Positions 27,701 to 36,660 of a stretch of 64,000 bases of DNA are shown here, piece after piece (within the stretch, counting starts at the first letter, position 1; every line of letters starts with the position of its first letter). The position numbers and the translations under genes are program-made. The notes beneath the pieces were generated by a model, which was given only the letters and a program-made list of their open reading frames with translations, was not told where the DNA came from and searched no databases. Source of the stretch: Acanthaster planci (taxonomy: Eukaryota; Echinodermata; Asteroidea; Valvatida; Acanthasteridae); NCBI RefSeq assembly GCF_001949145.1, contig NW_019091536.1, positions 808,060 through 872,059 of the forward strand, given 5' to 3'.

Positions 27701-30700
27701 GTTAATTCCGGGTTTCAGCTCTCTAAGTGTATGTATGTGGACTGCATGCTGATCCCAGCGGAATGCCGGGCCTAGCAGGCCGGACCGGCTGCTCATGTGG
27801 ACCTGAAGCAGCACACAGTGTGTGAGGCTTGCTCCACACTCCAGACAGTTGAACCCAGCAATGAGTAAATACAGAGATGTGGGGGTTCGTCTCTGCTCCT
27901 TCCTCCAGGGGCAGAGGAGCCAGAGAAGGAGAAAAGAGAGAGAAAGAGAGAACATGGGGTGGGCGAGCAGATGACTAATAAAACTGGAGTAGCGGGACTG
28001 AGTGTGGAGAGCGCACGGCCTGTCTGTCTTGTTGGTCTCTCCCCCTGCCTAGCCCTGCCGCAGGCAAATAGTCGCTGGAAACTCATTGCAAGGCAGACTT
28101 GCATGAATTATGAAAATAGAGTGCATGCATTGCAAGCTTAAGGCCAGGCTGGTTGAATCAGACTAGCTCTGTGGGCTACAGACAAAGGCTTATTATGGCC
28201 TGGATAAAAATCAACGCAGTTTCAAGAATCTATACATTATGCAATACTTTTAATTATGTGTCTCGGGAAGTACAATGCACATACCTACTGACTTTTTTCC
28301 CCCAAAGTCTTTGTATTTTTAAAATTAATTAACACCAGTATTATGTAGCCTCTTTCAAAATAAAATGTCAATTTGACACTGTAAAATTCAATTAAATTTG
28401 AACGGATGTAATTCAATAATTACTAATCATGCATTGGTTGACACTGCTTTTGTTTTAATACAAGAATGTGTTGGACCATTAAAATGGCATTCAGAATTTC
28501 AAGTATCCCCGCACATACATTTACATGTCCATGTACCAGTATCCTAAAGACAAAGAGAATAAGCACAAATGGGTCATTCAATAAATTTGGGGTCCAATTT
28601 TCTTCCCGTCCCTGTTACATCTGGCAAGTGATTTTTTAATGTTAAGAACCCATTCCTTAATTTCAAAGACTGACTAACTACTGCAAATTTACCTGCCAAG
28701 CAAAAATGGTTTGAAATCAATATTTAAGTGATACATCCCTTGTCAAACATGTCAGATGGCATACATGTCAGAGGTAACAGGGATGGAAAAATGTCACTCT
28801 TTGGACCCCAAAGTTATAAAATGACCCAAATGGATTTTATCAGTGTAATGCTTGCATAGCTTACATCTTATGGAGCTGTTGATAACAATGAATCCTTGTT
28901 CAGATCGGGCTGCAACATTCTTTTAACGAATATTATAGACATGCACTTCACGCCCCTTTACGTCCATCTCTGAATTGCTAATTTCAGGGGATTTCAAAGC
29001 CTCAAGTTCTTTGTTGCTTTATGTTATATTCTATCTCTCACTTGCCATTTTTAATATCACAGGTTTCTGGGTTGTTCTACATGAGTGTCATCTCCTATAC
29101 AAATGTCTTTGTGAACACAAGGTTGATGCCAATTTAAAAAAAGCAGGTAGACACTTGAGTTTATACACCTGCCTGATAGAACTCAAAGAGGTTGCTTGCT
29201 TTTTATGGGGGGGGAGGATCTGTAATCTACAACTTCAAAATACCGCTGCTTTCTTTGGTTTTTCTCAGAACAACTAGTGAATAGCTCTTGTACAAACTGT
29301 CATAATCTGGGTGCACAGTTTGGTTCAAAGACCCTTTCACCAGGAGAGAGACGGAGAAAGAGTCTTCCGTGACATGACAACACCATGCCTCAATGTCAGG
29401 AAACGCATTAGACAATTGTGTAATATAATAGTGAACCACTGAGTGTTCTGTCAAAATATGGCTCTGTGGTCAGAATAGCCCACACCACAAAAGGGGTTTC
29501 CCTTTATTTCCATACACTTCAAAGGTACAGGTAACCGGCCCCCACACAAAGCAAGTTGTTTTAAGAATGGAGATAGAGTGGAGTCGATTGCATGGCTCCT
29601 TTAATGTTCCAACTGTAGCAAGTGGCTGTCAAGGCACCGGTACATCACGGCGCACAGACAACACCTTTGCCTACCTCGGATGCCATCGTCATTCCCCCCC
29701 AATGGACACAAAGCATTTCAATGTTGCTCGATCACAGATTGTCGGGAGCCTGTTCCAATCAATCAATTACTGTGCGCCGCAATGCGCAATCACCAACAGT
29801 CTGCACTGCAACAGAAGTGTTTGGGGCAATGGTTTCCAATAAAATGTAGGGAGGAGCAAAGTACAAGTGGGCCCACACATTCTTTCTTTACCTTAAGCCT
29901 AGGTGTGCTCAACTCGTCATGCACGCGTACCAAATACCTCCTTTTGTTTGTTTTTCAACCAGACTGGTATTATAACTTCAAGTTTGAGTGTCCTTCAATA
30001 ATTTTCTGTCTTGTAAACACCGGAACTTTGGAACATGTAAAATAAACAACTGTTTGGGGAACATGGCCTTTTTGAACATATCAACAATTGTTTTGGTGTA
30101 CTGTTTGTCCCGTTTGCTTAAAGCCTGGACTTGCTCTGCAAGAGTTTAACAAAACCAAAGCAATGTAATTGTTGACGGCGTTCATGTCCGACATGAGAGG
30201 TTGCAGAAATGGCCACTGTAAGCATGTGGTACTCTCGGCTCGTGGGGTGCATGCTGTGCTGAGCGGGATTTGAATGACGTAAATGATGTTACACGTACAT
30301 GTAAATACATACATGTACATTAATTTTGTTACAAATTTGACTTGTGACTCGTTGAGACAAATGAAATTATGGACCTGAGATACGTTTATATTGAATAACC
30401 CCCAAAATACAAGGCAATAAACGCGAGGAAACCTGCACATAGACTAATGCCCCTTTTTCCAAAAGCCTTGCTCTGAAAATGATTGTTTTTATGACAAGTG
30501 GTTTCCCACTTCCAAAGTTCAGTTTGGATAACTGTAATGTGATCCATAATGCAGACATTCATTTATGATGTTCCAATTCATATCACATTGTACACATGTA
30601 CATTCCTTTTAAATGTCAACTCTAGGGTCCAAGTCCAACTTTTTGACCAGTTCCTTTGGAAAAAATGTCCTACTTTTAAACTAAGTGGTACTGATTATTA

Positions 30701-33700
30701 TCCAGTGATTCATGGAAAGAACTTGACACTAAAAATCATTTAGCTGTCAAATTGAACAACAGAGAAAACACATTTGAAGAAGTTTGTACCTCGTTAAATT
30801 CAACAGAAAATCCGTACTGATTTGGATTTGGTTAAACTCCTGCAAATTATAAAAGACGGCAAAGGAGTTTGAAAATTCCCATTCTCATGTAGACAGAGCC
30901 ATTTTATTAGTTCACAGGACGTCCCCCATAGCTCACCCTACAGTGCTATGCAAGAGGTATCGATTAAAAAAATACGTCCAACCAGGTATGTACATGTTCA
31001 CTTGTTCATGATCTTACATGGCCTCTGTACACAGTCAAGCCAACAGGTATTGGACTACCCGTCTGTAAATGTTATTTTCTTTTCCCCCACAGGAAAAGCA
31101 TATTATGCACACAGGTTCAACACCATTGGTTGGGGCTTCAAGTTTTATTAAAAAGCGCACTAAATCCAAGTTGTCTTAGGGATCTAACCTGATTACCAAA
31201 GTACACGCAAACCCAGCCCAGACTGGGACCGGGACACGGTTAATTGGCCTCAAATATTTGATATTGCGCTTTGCAAGTAGCGCATCCAGCAAATCAAGCT
31301 GGCTGTAAGTGGATTACCAGGCAGTGAGCTAAGCCTGTCAAATGTGATTAGAACCCTTGATGTCCTGTGAGCCAAGCCAGCCCCAGGTTTAAACGGTGTC
31401 ACATTGTACTCTCAAATCTGGCTAGTGGGCTGGTGGAGTTCCACCAACAGAGGGGGCTGTAACAAAATCACAGACATGTCAGAGGGCTGACCCTTCCTCT
31501 TCTGGTATCTACAGACAATTGGGGGCGCTGGTTCTTTTTTCAGGGTGCAAGACAGGATTTTTCCTCCTCAATCCAGCAGGAAGTGGAATCCACCAAAACT
31601 CACATCTCTCTGCAGAACCCAACAGCAACTTTCCTTTACATTAATTTCAAGAGATACTGAATCCCTTGCCAAATTAAAACTTACCGGGTTCTACATGTAC
31701 CTTCCTTGACCATGTAAAATCCTCCCAAACTTTATAATGGATTTTACAGACTCTTGAAGGATGAGTGACAACCAGGCCTCTCAGTAGCATTTTCCTAATA
31801 GTTCACCTCCATATCCCGTAAGCGTATAACCTGGTGTACACGTTTTCACTGCCTTGCATTAACCAGGGGGTACGCTCTGCTTGCAAAAAGACTACCAACG
31901 TTCCCCAAGGATTGCTGTCCATGATACACAGACAAAGACTGTGAGCATTAGTCTCATTTGAGTGGATGCCAAGATACTGAAGCCACATCGGCTATGTTTG
32001 TTTCACGTGGCTCTGGATCACCATCAGGGATCCGCCACTGGTTTACGGATGCAAAAATCCACCCAACGGATGGTGTGAACCAGCATTAGGATCACTGATC
32101 AAGATCCAACAAACAGGCCCGTAACCTCCCCCAGGATATCCCAGGGTAAAGGACTAGCAGAGTTCACCAAGAAGATTTTCCTCCTTTTTATACATAGTAG
32201 CTTGTCAGGTTTCTCTAATAAATCTCCAGTAACTCACAAATGCATTCTCAACAAATACTGTATTCTCCCCCCCAATATACAAGCACAATTCCAATCCTTC
32301 TCTCTCTCTTACATTCTCTAGGATGGAGCGTGACCACTGATTCCTAACAGGTCACTTTCCTGCAAATGCCAAAGTGGGTTTTTCTCTTGGAGGCTGTGCT
32401 ACAGCAAACATTAATTGCTACTTCCTTTAGTTACTTTTGGGTTTCCGCATTGATGTAGTGGCGGAACTTCCGGAGGAACAAACCTCTTTCTCCTCCAGAG
32501 AACAAATGGAAGCAGTGTGCCTGAGACAGAATGTGCTCTTCATGGATACCCAATGGATGACAATTCAGCAAATTCAGCCCAACCGCCTCAATTAAATGGG
32601 AGTACTAGTGATTTAACGTTGCTCTTTCTTAAGTGGCATACTCTTGGTGAACATCTTGCACAGTGAGCAATACCAGAACCCTTTCAGCATGGGTTTGATG
32701 TAATATGCTGTATTGATACACACATCAAATTTTTAAAAATCGTCTTTAAACAGATCAATGGGATGGATGGAATTTGCCCTCCCCAACACTGCTGTGAGGA
32801 AGCACTGATGAACTACTGTCTTGCGGAGAGACCTCAAAGCATTCAGATTGCTTGAAGGAGCATAATGGACACTGTGCGCATAAGTTGTCTACTCTGAATA
32901 AAGGCAAAGTTTACCTGTGATCCAGTCTGTCCCATGATTGGTTGAGTGCTGAGATGAAGGCTGGACGCAATACTCTGTACAAGACTTTCTTCCTTCATGT
33001 CTGGGCCAACAGCTGGCAAGATGAGGACAGGACAATTTGAGGCAGTTTTTATCACAGCCAAAAACTGATGGATAGACATTGGGAAGGTTTAGGGATGCCA
33101 AACCTAACAAGATTGCCACTGGCAAAATTAATGTTCAAATTATCAGTATTTGTCGATGTTAAGCACTACTTCACAGTATGAATGCACAAGGAAATGTCTG
33201 TTGTAGCATTGCCGATTCAATTAATTTGATCCTCAAAGGGTAAGCGTGCTTGTGGTATGCTTACTGCTTACAGGTGTCAGTGAACTAGACCTGAGGCTCT
33301 GGTAGCACAAAATCAGCTGTTAAGCACCACTACAAAAAGGGCTAAGCTGGACCCAATTTCATGGCACTGCTAAGCACATTTTACGTATTAGAGGTTTTGC
33401 GTTTGTTTAATGGAGACTGTAACCAGTAAGGACAGCAAAAGGCCCGTTTACCTTGAAGGGAAAGATTTGCTGACCTTCGTGACATATTATAATGGTAATC
33501 TCCGCACGTGCCCAAAAGTTAGCCTAAAACACCATGAAATTGTGTTTGTCAGCAAAATTTTCTGCTGAAGCAAGCACAGCTTTTCTGCTGCTAAGCAGCA
33601 CCATGAAATGGGGCTCGGGTCTGACCCTTTCTCCACTTACCAAAGAGCCCTTCAGGAAGCTCCATGGACTGTAGGATTTCCTCTTCGATGTCGCATGCAT

Positions 33701-35844
33701 GCATCCCTTGCAGTCGCTTCTCCCAGAAAAGCTGAAGGACCATAAAAGAAGAGAATCAAGACAGAGAAAGGTGCTCAGAGTATCCGCCCTGAGGTGAGGT
33801 GCACCCTCACTGGCGAAAGAAAGACAGACGATACGAAGTTTTCCAACCGGGTTCTTGCATGTGTTCAGCGTGCACGCAAAGAACACACAATCTAGACTCA
33901 AATCGCACGAAGTTACAGCTCATGAGGTAACCCCAGAGTTCAAAAAAGGAAAATTTTACTTTAAAATTCAAATGAAACAAAAGAAACTGTAAAAGTATAT
34001 CAAAATGAGTTTTATTTTTCAAAAGCCATTGATCTGCTTTTTAAAATTAAATTTTTTTAAATTTTAAAATTTAATTACTGCCGTTTCAAAAGATGTTATG
34101 TTTGAACGAGACTCTTCAGAGGTCAGGGTTCATGCATAATGTGCATGACATTTTCGTGTCCCTGTTACACCTGACCTTTATTATTGGACATAGAAATATG
34201 ACCGGAATTTATTTCAAACTACTACTATTTGTTTGGCAGGTAAAATTCATCCCTCTTGGAAAGAGGAAAGTGTGTTCTAAACTCAAAAAATCATGTCAGA
34301 TGTAACAGCGACACCCAAAAAAATGGAGCCCTAATTTCTGGAATGATATATTTAAGATTTACATGAAATGCCTAAATGTCAGCTCTAGACTATATGTTCA
34401 AGTGACGTACCTGTCTTGGTGTTTCCTTGGTGTCCTGTTTGGGGTCTGCCTTGATGCGATTGGCTGCATGATTGGTCTTCAACGTAACAGGCTGCTTGAA
34501 GATAGACGCTGTCTGTCGGATAGGCAGGACCAAGCTGATGTCGTGTCGCGTACCTGTAGAGAGGACACGTTACAGGTTTCCATTTTTAGAGGCAGACATT
34601 CCAGCAAGAGAGTTGTATTTCTCTGACTGTGCAATGTAAATGACCAGAAGATGTATGAACTGCATGAAGTGAACATACATTTTGGCCTCTCTGCCAGTTA
34701 CTGGCAGCTCAAGGGGACTGGGCTTCAGTTTCAAGTAGAACATCCCTTACAAATTGATGTCTCCTAACCTTAACCTTCTTTTGGTTTAACAGCACCAATA
34801 CAGTATGCACAAGTGCCCACAGTCACTCTCTTGCATGTGTTTTCTATATGGAACACAAACATGCACAGGTTCAGTGTGTACACAGTTAGTTGCCCGCACA
34901 AAATGACCCAGGGTCTTTTGTGCAGTCCTCTTCACTGCATTTGGTTTGCTGCACAGTTATGCACATGAAACAGTGAAGCACAGTTCTTGGGCAGCACAAA
35001 AGTGCAATCTGATATTCCTGTGAGGGACAGTTGGTGCAGTGCACAACATGACACAGCTGTGCTTCTTTGAGCTGTTTACCAACTGACCCAAAGAGTGACT
35101 TCAGCATAGGAGGGTTAATCATTCTTTTATAACTGCATAACACCACACTTCTCCTTTGTCACTCTGACACAACTCTGACTACATACATGTAGCCCTCTCA
35201 TTAACTTGCAGGCTTCAATCTTTACAGCGGCCACTTGGCCGACGTGCCCCTCTTCAATGACTGATCATTGAAGAGGGCTATGTCGGCCAAGTGGCCGCTG
35301 TAAAGATCGAAGCCTTTTTAGGCCTCCATATATTTAAAGTTGTATTCAACTTTCAAGTTACCGTTTAGCGCTAGCATTTCTGACAACGGCTGGCCAGCCG
35401 CACCAAGCACTATTTTTTTTGCACGGACTGGTTCTGCATCACACTGTAGACAATATGGTATGGCAACCATATCAACGTAGTTGAGTTTTGCGACTCTAAA
35501 AACGTCGCACCTGACTACTTTTATACATAGATTGGTTATAAGTTGCGGCACAAAATTACACATTCTGCACCGATTGGATTCTGTACATTGCACATACAGA
35601 GGTGTGCCCGGTGTGGGCAACTGCATGGGCAGTGGTTACATTTAATTTGGTACCCTATATTGCTCCCTACGATGTTTCCTGCTTACCTTTGTTGTAATCA
35701 TAATGGATGTTCTTCAGTCGTTTACTCTTTCGAACTCCCGACGTCAGAAGCTTGCCCGTCCGGAAATCAAAGGAGGTCAAATCGATGGCGTCGCCGAGGA
35801 ACCTTGCGAGTTGGGGCTTGCTACGGAACTTCCGGCCACACGGG
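9726..35844 (-). CDS. Mbd2/3: MBD2/3 methyl-CpG-binding domain protein, six exons, 5' end missing
   Basis: Gene-level entry. Six minus-strand exons (35844-35687, 34553-34411, 33731-33641, 33012-32915, 17610-17448, 9766-9726) join with every splice phase matching and give about 230 residues, ending at a TGA at 9728-9726. In order they encode the second half of the MBD, the linker with RQTASIFKQPVT, the LFWEKRLQG helix region, a VGP...STQPIMGQ block, the KNPGVYLNTEQP/DIRKQEERV coiled-coil region and an acidic tail. This order is diagnostic of the MBD2/MBD3 family. Known family role: nuclear scaffold of the NuRD nucleosome-remodelling and deacetylase complex; MBD2-type members bind methylated CpG, and MBD3-type members have lost most of that. 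Which behaviour applies here cannot be judged, because the exon carrying the tyrosine/phenylalanine that separates them was not found. Introns range from 0.6 to 15 kb. Invertebrates usually have one such gene, hence the MBD2/3 name. Confidence 0.95.
11102..11119. repeat. (GT)n microsatellite
   Basis: Nine uninterrupted GT units inside an MBD2/3 intron. Confidence 0.9.
17115..17412 (-). pseudogene. Two decayed tandem copies of the 3' part of the MBD2/3 coiled-coil exon
   Basis: Two units (about 17115-17260 and 17270-17412) repeat the neighbouring sequence at about 17422-17531, each containing the last 75-90 nt of the exon, its splice donor and about 30 nt of intron. Shared anchors on the plus strand are ACTGGCT..AACCC at 17116, 17271 and 17423; ATCTSTTTGA at 17152, 17309 and 17453; TTCCYGATG near 17215, 17382 and 17522. 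Spacing is 140-167 bp. The far copy keeps the exon reading FKQIQ and the donor but has an in-frame TAA; the middle copy is more diverged and also closed. They look like an old local triplication that no longer codes. Confidence 0.85.
17448..17610 (-). CDS. Mbd2/3: MBD2/3 exon: C-terminal coiled coil (GATAD2/p66-binding region)
   Basis: 163 nt, phase 0 in and phase 1 out. A strong pyrimidine-rich acceptor ends CCCATCTCAG|AAT; the donor is CAAG|GTACCT. It encodes IEKNPGVYLNTEQPPCMKF, then TEGDIRKQEERVREIRQRLR and LEGDLKQIQ, the counterpart of vertebrate EKNPGVWLNTTQPLC...DEDIRKQEELVQQVRKRLEEAL. In MBD2 this helix forms an antiparallel coiled coil with GATAD2A (p66-alpha), which brings CHD4 into NuRD. 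Two decayed copies of the 3' part of this exon plus its donor lie immediately downstream (17115-17412). A further unrelated exon is not required, since the phase joins directly to 9766. Confidence 0.95.
18875..19117. mobile_element. MITE-like inverted repeat, CCAATTTC..CTGCTTAAGCA family
   Basis: The two ends are imperfect inverted repeats over about 70 bp. The left has CAAATTCCACAGAGCAGC and ACAAAATTTGCTTAAGCGC; the right, on the other strand, has CCAATTTCGTAGAGCTGC and ACAAAATTTGCTTGAGCGT. AACACCTTGCTT and GGTAACCAG also match inwards. It is about 243 bp, without coding capacity. It shares its terminal motif with the element at 33347-33615. Confidence 0.75.
22936..23554. mobile_element. MITE about 620 bp with TTAA target duplications
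   Basis: The left end GGGTAGTGTATACCTTG and inverted right end ATGTAGTGTACACCATTGG are similar, and each is bordered by TTAA (22932-22935 and 23555-23558). TTAA target sites are typical of piggyBac-type transposition. Abundant short MITEs with GTAGTGTACACC-like ends and TTAA borders are familiar from marine invertebrate genomes. No transposase frame is present. Confidence 0.65.
24249..24279. repeat. Interrupted poly(A) tract
   Basis: A12-GC-A17 within the large MBD2/3 intron; it may be the tail of a degraded retroposed element, but no body was recognised. Confidence 0.8.
28571..28827. mobile_element. MITE, 257 bp, TIR GGGTCATT, TSD AAAT
   Basis: The left end GGGTCATTCAATAAATTTGG and the reverse complement of the right end GGGTCATTTTATAACTTTGG continue into GGTCCAA on both sides, and CCCTGTTAC recurs further inside on both arms. 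AAAT flanks both ends (28567-28570 and 28828-28831). No coding capacity. A 4-bp duplication with long TIRs fits several DNA-transposon groups, so no superfamily is named. Confidence 0.78.
32915..33012 (-). CDS. Mbd2/3: MBD2/3 exon: VGP / serine-rich helical block
   Basis: 98 nt, phase 1 in and phase 0 out. The acceptor is TTGCCAG|CT and the donor TCACAG|GTAAAC. It reads VGPDMKEESLVQSIASSLHL, then STQPIMGQ, matching the VGPGxxDExLLxAIASALHxSTxPITGQ segment of MBD2/MBD3. The joined codon gives alanine where vertebrates have glycine before VGP. A 15.3-kb intron follows, the largest in the gene. Confidence 0.95.
33347..33615. mobile_element. MITE-like element next to an MBD2/3 exon
   Basis: The left end CCCAATTTCATGGCACTGCT and inverted right end CCCCATTTCATGGTGCTGCT, each followed by TAAGCA or TAGCA, delimit about 270 bp without coding capacity. 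The right end lies about 25 bp from the splice donor of the MBD2/3 exon at 33641. Same terminal family as 18875-19117. Confidence 0.7.
33641..33731 (-). CDS. Mbd2/3: MBD2/3 exon: LFWEKRLQG block
   Basis: 91 nt, phase 0 in and phase 1 out. The acceptor is CCTTCAG|CTT and the donor TTTG|GTAAGT. It encodes LFWEKRLQGM, then CDIEEEILQSMELPEGLF, matching the LFWEKxLxGL...DLPKGLQGVGP block of vertebrate MBD2/MBD3. This segment has been tied to binding the histone chaperone RBBP4/7 (p55) and the HDAC core. A MITE-like element begins within about 25 bp of the splice donor, at the low-coordinate side of the exon. Confidence 0.96.
34411..34553 (-). CDS. Mbd2/3: MBD2/3 exon: linker region with RQTASIFKQPVT
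   Basis: 143 nt, phase 1 in and phase 0 out. The acceptor is CTCTACAG|GT and the donor AGACAG|GTACGT. After the joined glycine it reads TRHDIS, LVLPIRQTASIFKQPVT, and ends in KETPRQ. The RQTASIFKQPVT block is near-identical across MBD2/MBD3 proteins. It lies in the intrinsically disordered region between the MBD and the C-terminal coiled coil, which in MBD2 recruits the histone-deacetylase core of NuRD (family knowledge). The flanking introns are short (about 0.7 and 1.1 kb); the 1.1-kb one contains the large hairpin at 35211-35314. Confidence 0.96.
35211..35314. repeat. Near-perfect 50-bp-arm hairpin in an MBD2/3 intron
   Basis: Arms 35211-35260 and 35265-35314 are inverted copies with 46 of 50 positions matching and a 4-nt loop (CTGA). 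The arms are GC-richer than their surroundings and include CAGCGGCCACTTGGCCGAC, itself containing the palindrome GGCCACTTGGCC-like core. It could be a recently inserted foldback element or encode a long double-stranded RNA. No target duplication was seen. Confidence 0.9.
35687..35844 (-). CDS. Mbd2/3: MBD2/3 exon: C-terminal half of the methyl-CpG-binding domain
   Basis: 158 nt, entered in phase 2 (one base completes a serine begun in the missing exon) and left in phase 1. The acceptor is CATGCAG|C and the donor AAAG|GTAAGC. It encodes GRKFRSKPQLARFLGD, then LTSFDFRTGKLL, then a basic stretch with KSKRLKN, the well-known second half of the MBD. The arginine in KFRSK corresponds to the family's second arginine finger that contacts the methyl-CpG guanine, so that contact is kept. 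The frame stays open upstream of the acceptor to an ATG at 35900, but starting there would remove the first half of the MBD, so splicing is preferred. Confidence 0.96.
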
Positions 35845-36261
35845 CTGCATGATAAACAACTCAAGTTTGTATTGAAAAAAAAAACACTTCGTTCTCCCAC
35901 ACGTGTACATCATGCTATATATATCATTTCTTCTTTTTTCGAGCCAATTGCAGATTATTAAACTACCACAAAAAATCTATGAAGTGGACATTTTGCCGTG
36001 AACCAGTCCCACGCTTTCTCTTATAAAGCCAGCATGGTACAAGCACTGCACAGTGCCCTCAAGAGTACCGGTACAGGTACATGTAGCAGGTCAATATCAT
36101 TAATGAAGAAATCCTGGCGAGACACACCACCCCCCGAGTTAGAATCTCAGCAATGCACTTTCAACAGTTATTCTTTTTTCCCTGTAAAGTCACAGCAGTA
36201 AAACTGATTATTTCAAATTGAACCCATTGCACTGTTGTAGGATATATCATAAATCTATAGA

Positions 36262-36387
36262 GGTTCTGCATGGCAGCCATCTTTCCGGTAACTACTTTTG
36301 TTGCGGAGGGATAGTACAAAAGGTGTACTCATCGGTATCCCTGTGGAACAAAAGCTCTAACTGGAAAAATAGATACCATGCAGAACC
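36262..36387. repeat. Imperfect 52-bp-arm hairpin (GGTTCTGCATGG ends)
   Basis: Arms 36262-36313 and 36336-36387 match as inverted copies at about 40 of 52 positions with a 22-nt loop. The outer 12 bp, GGTTCTGCATGG, are perfect. The mismatched arms with a moderate loop resemble either an old MITE or a microRNA-precursor-like fold. The minus strand of the left arm carries AAGATGGCTGCC, which resembles a YY1 site. Confidence 0.8.
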
Positions 36388-36584
36388 TGCATAAACTACT
36401 CTTGGTACATCCCATGTCCCATCAAAGTCACAACAACGTAAGCTTAAGATAGTGTATACATTTACCCATCATCGGCAAAAATTATCTATATGGTATATTA
36501 GCAGACTACAAGTAGAGAGTGCCCTCTTTGATGCATTTACATGAGGGAGCCTACAGAGGTTATTAAATTGCTTCCAGATTCGAG

Positions 36585-36660
36585 TAAGGTCTCTGGTCTA
36601 GTGGATAGTGCATACATCTTGAGATCACGTGACACGCTCCAAGCTGGGTTTGATTCAAAG
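36585..36660 (+). repeat. tRNA-like fragment (probable SINE head)
   Basis: TGGTCTAGTGG at 36594-36604 fits the RNA polymerase III A box, and GGTTTGATTC at 36647-36656 is a B box with one change from GGTTCGANTC. No acceptor stem closes, so it is not a tRNA gene; a tRNA-derived SINE remnant is likely. Confidence 0.45.

Larger units (their letters stand above)
17611..32914. other. MBD2/3 large intron (15.3 kb)
   Basis: Holds the MITEs at 18875-19117, 22936-23554 and 28571-28827 and the poly(A) tract. I looked for nested genes on both strands and found only short frames without splice logic or family resemblance. Confidence 0.7.
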
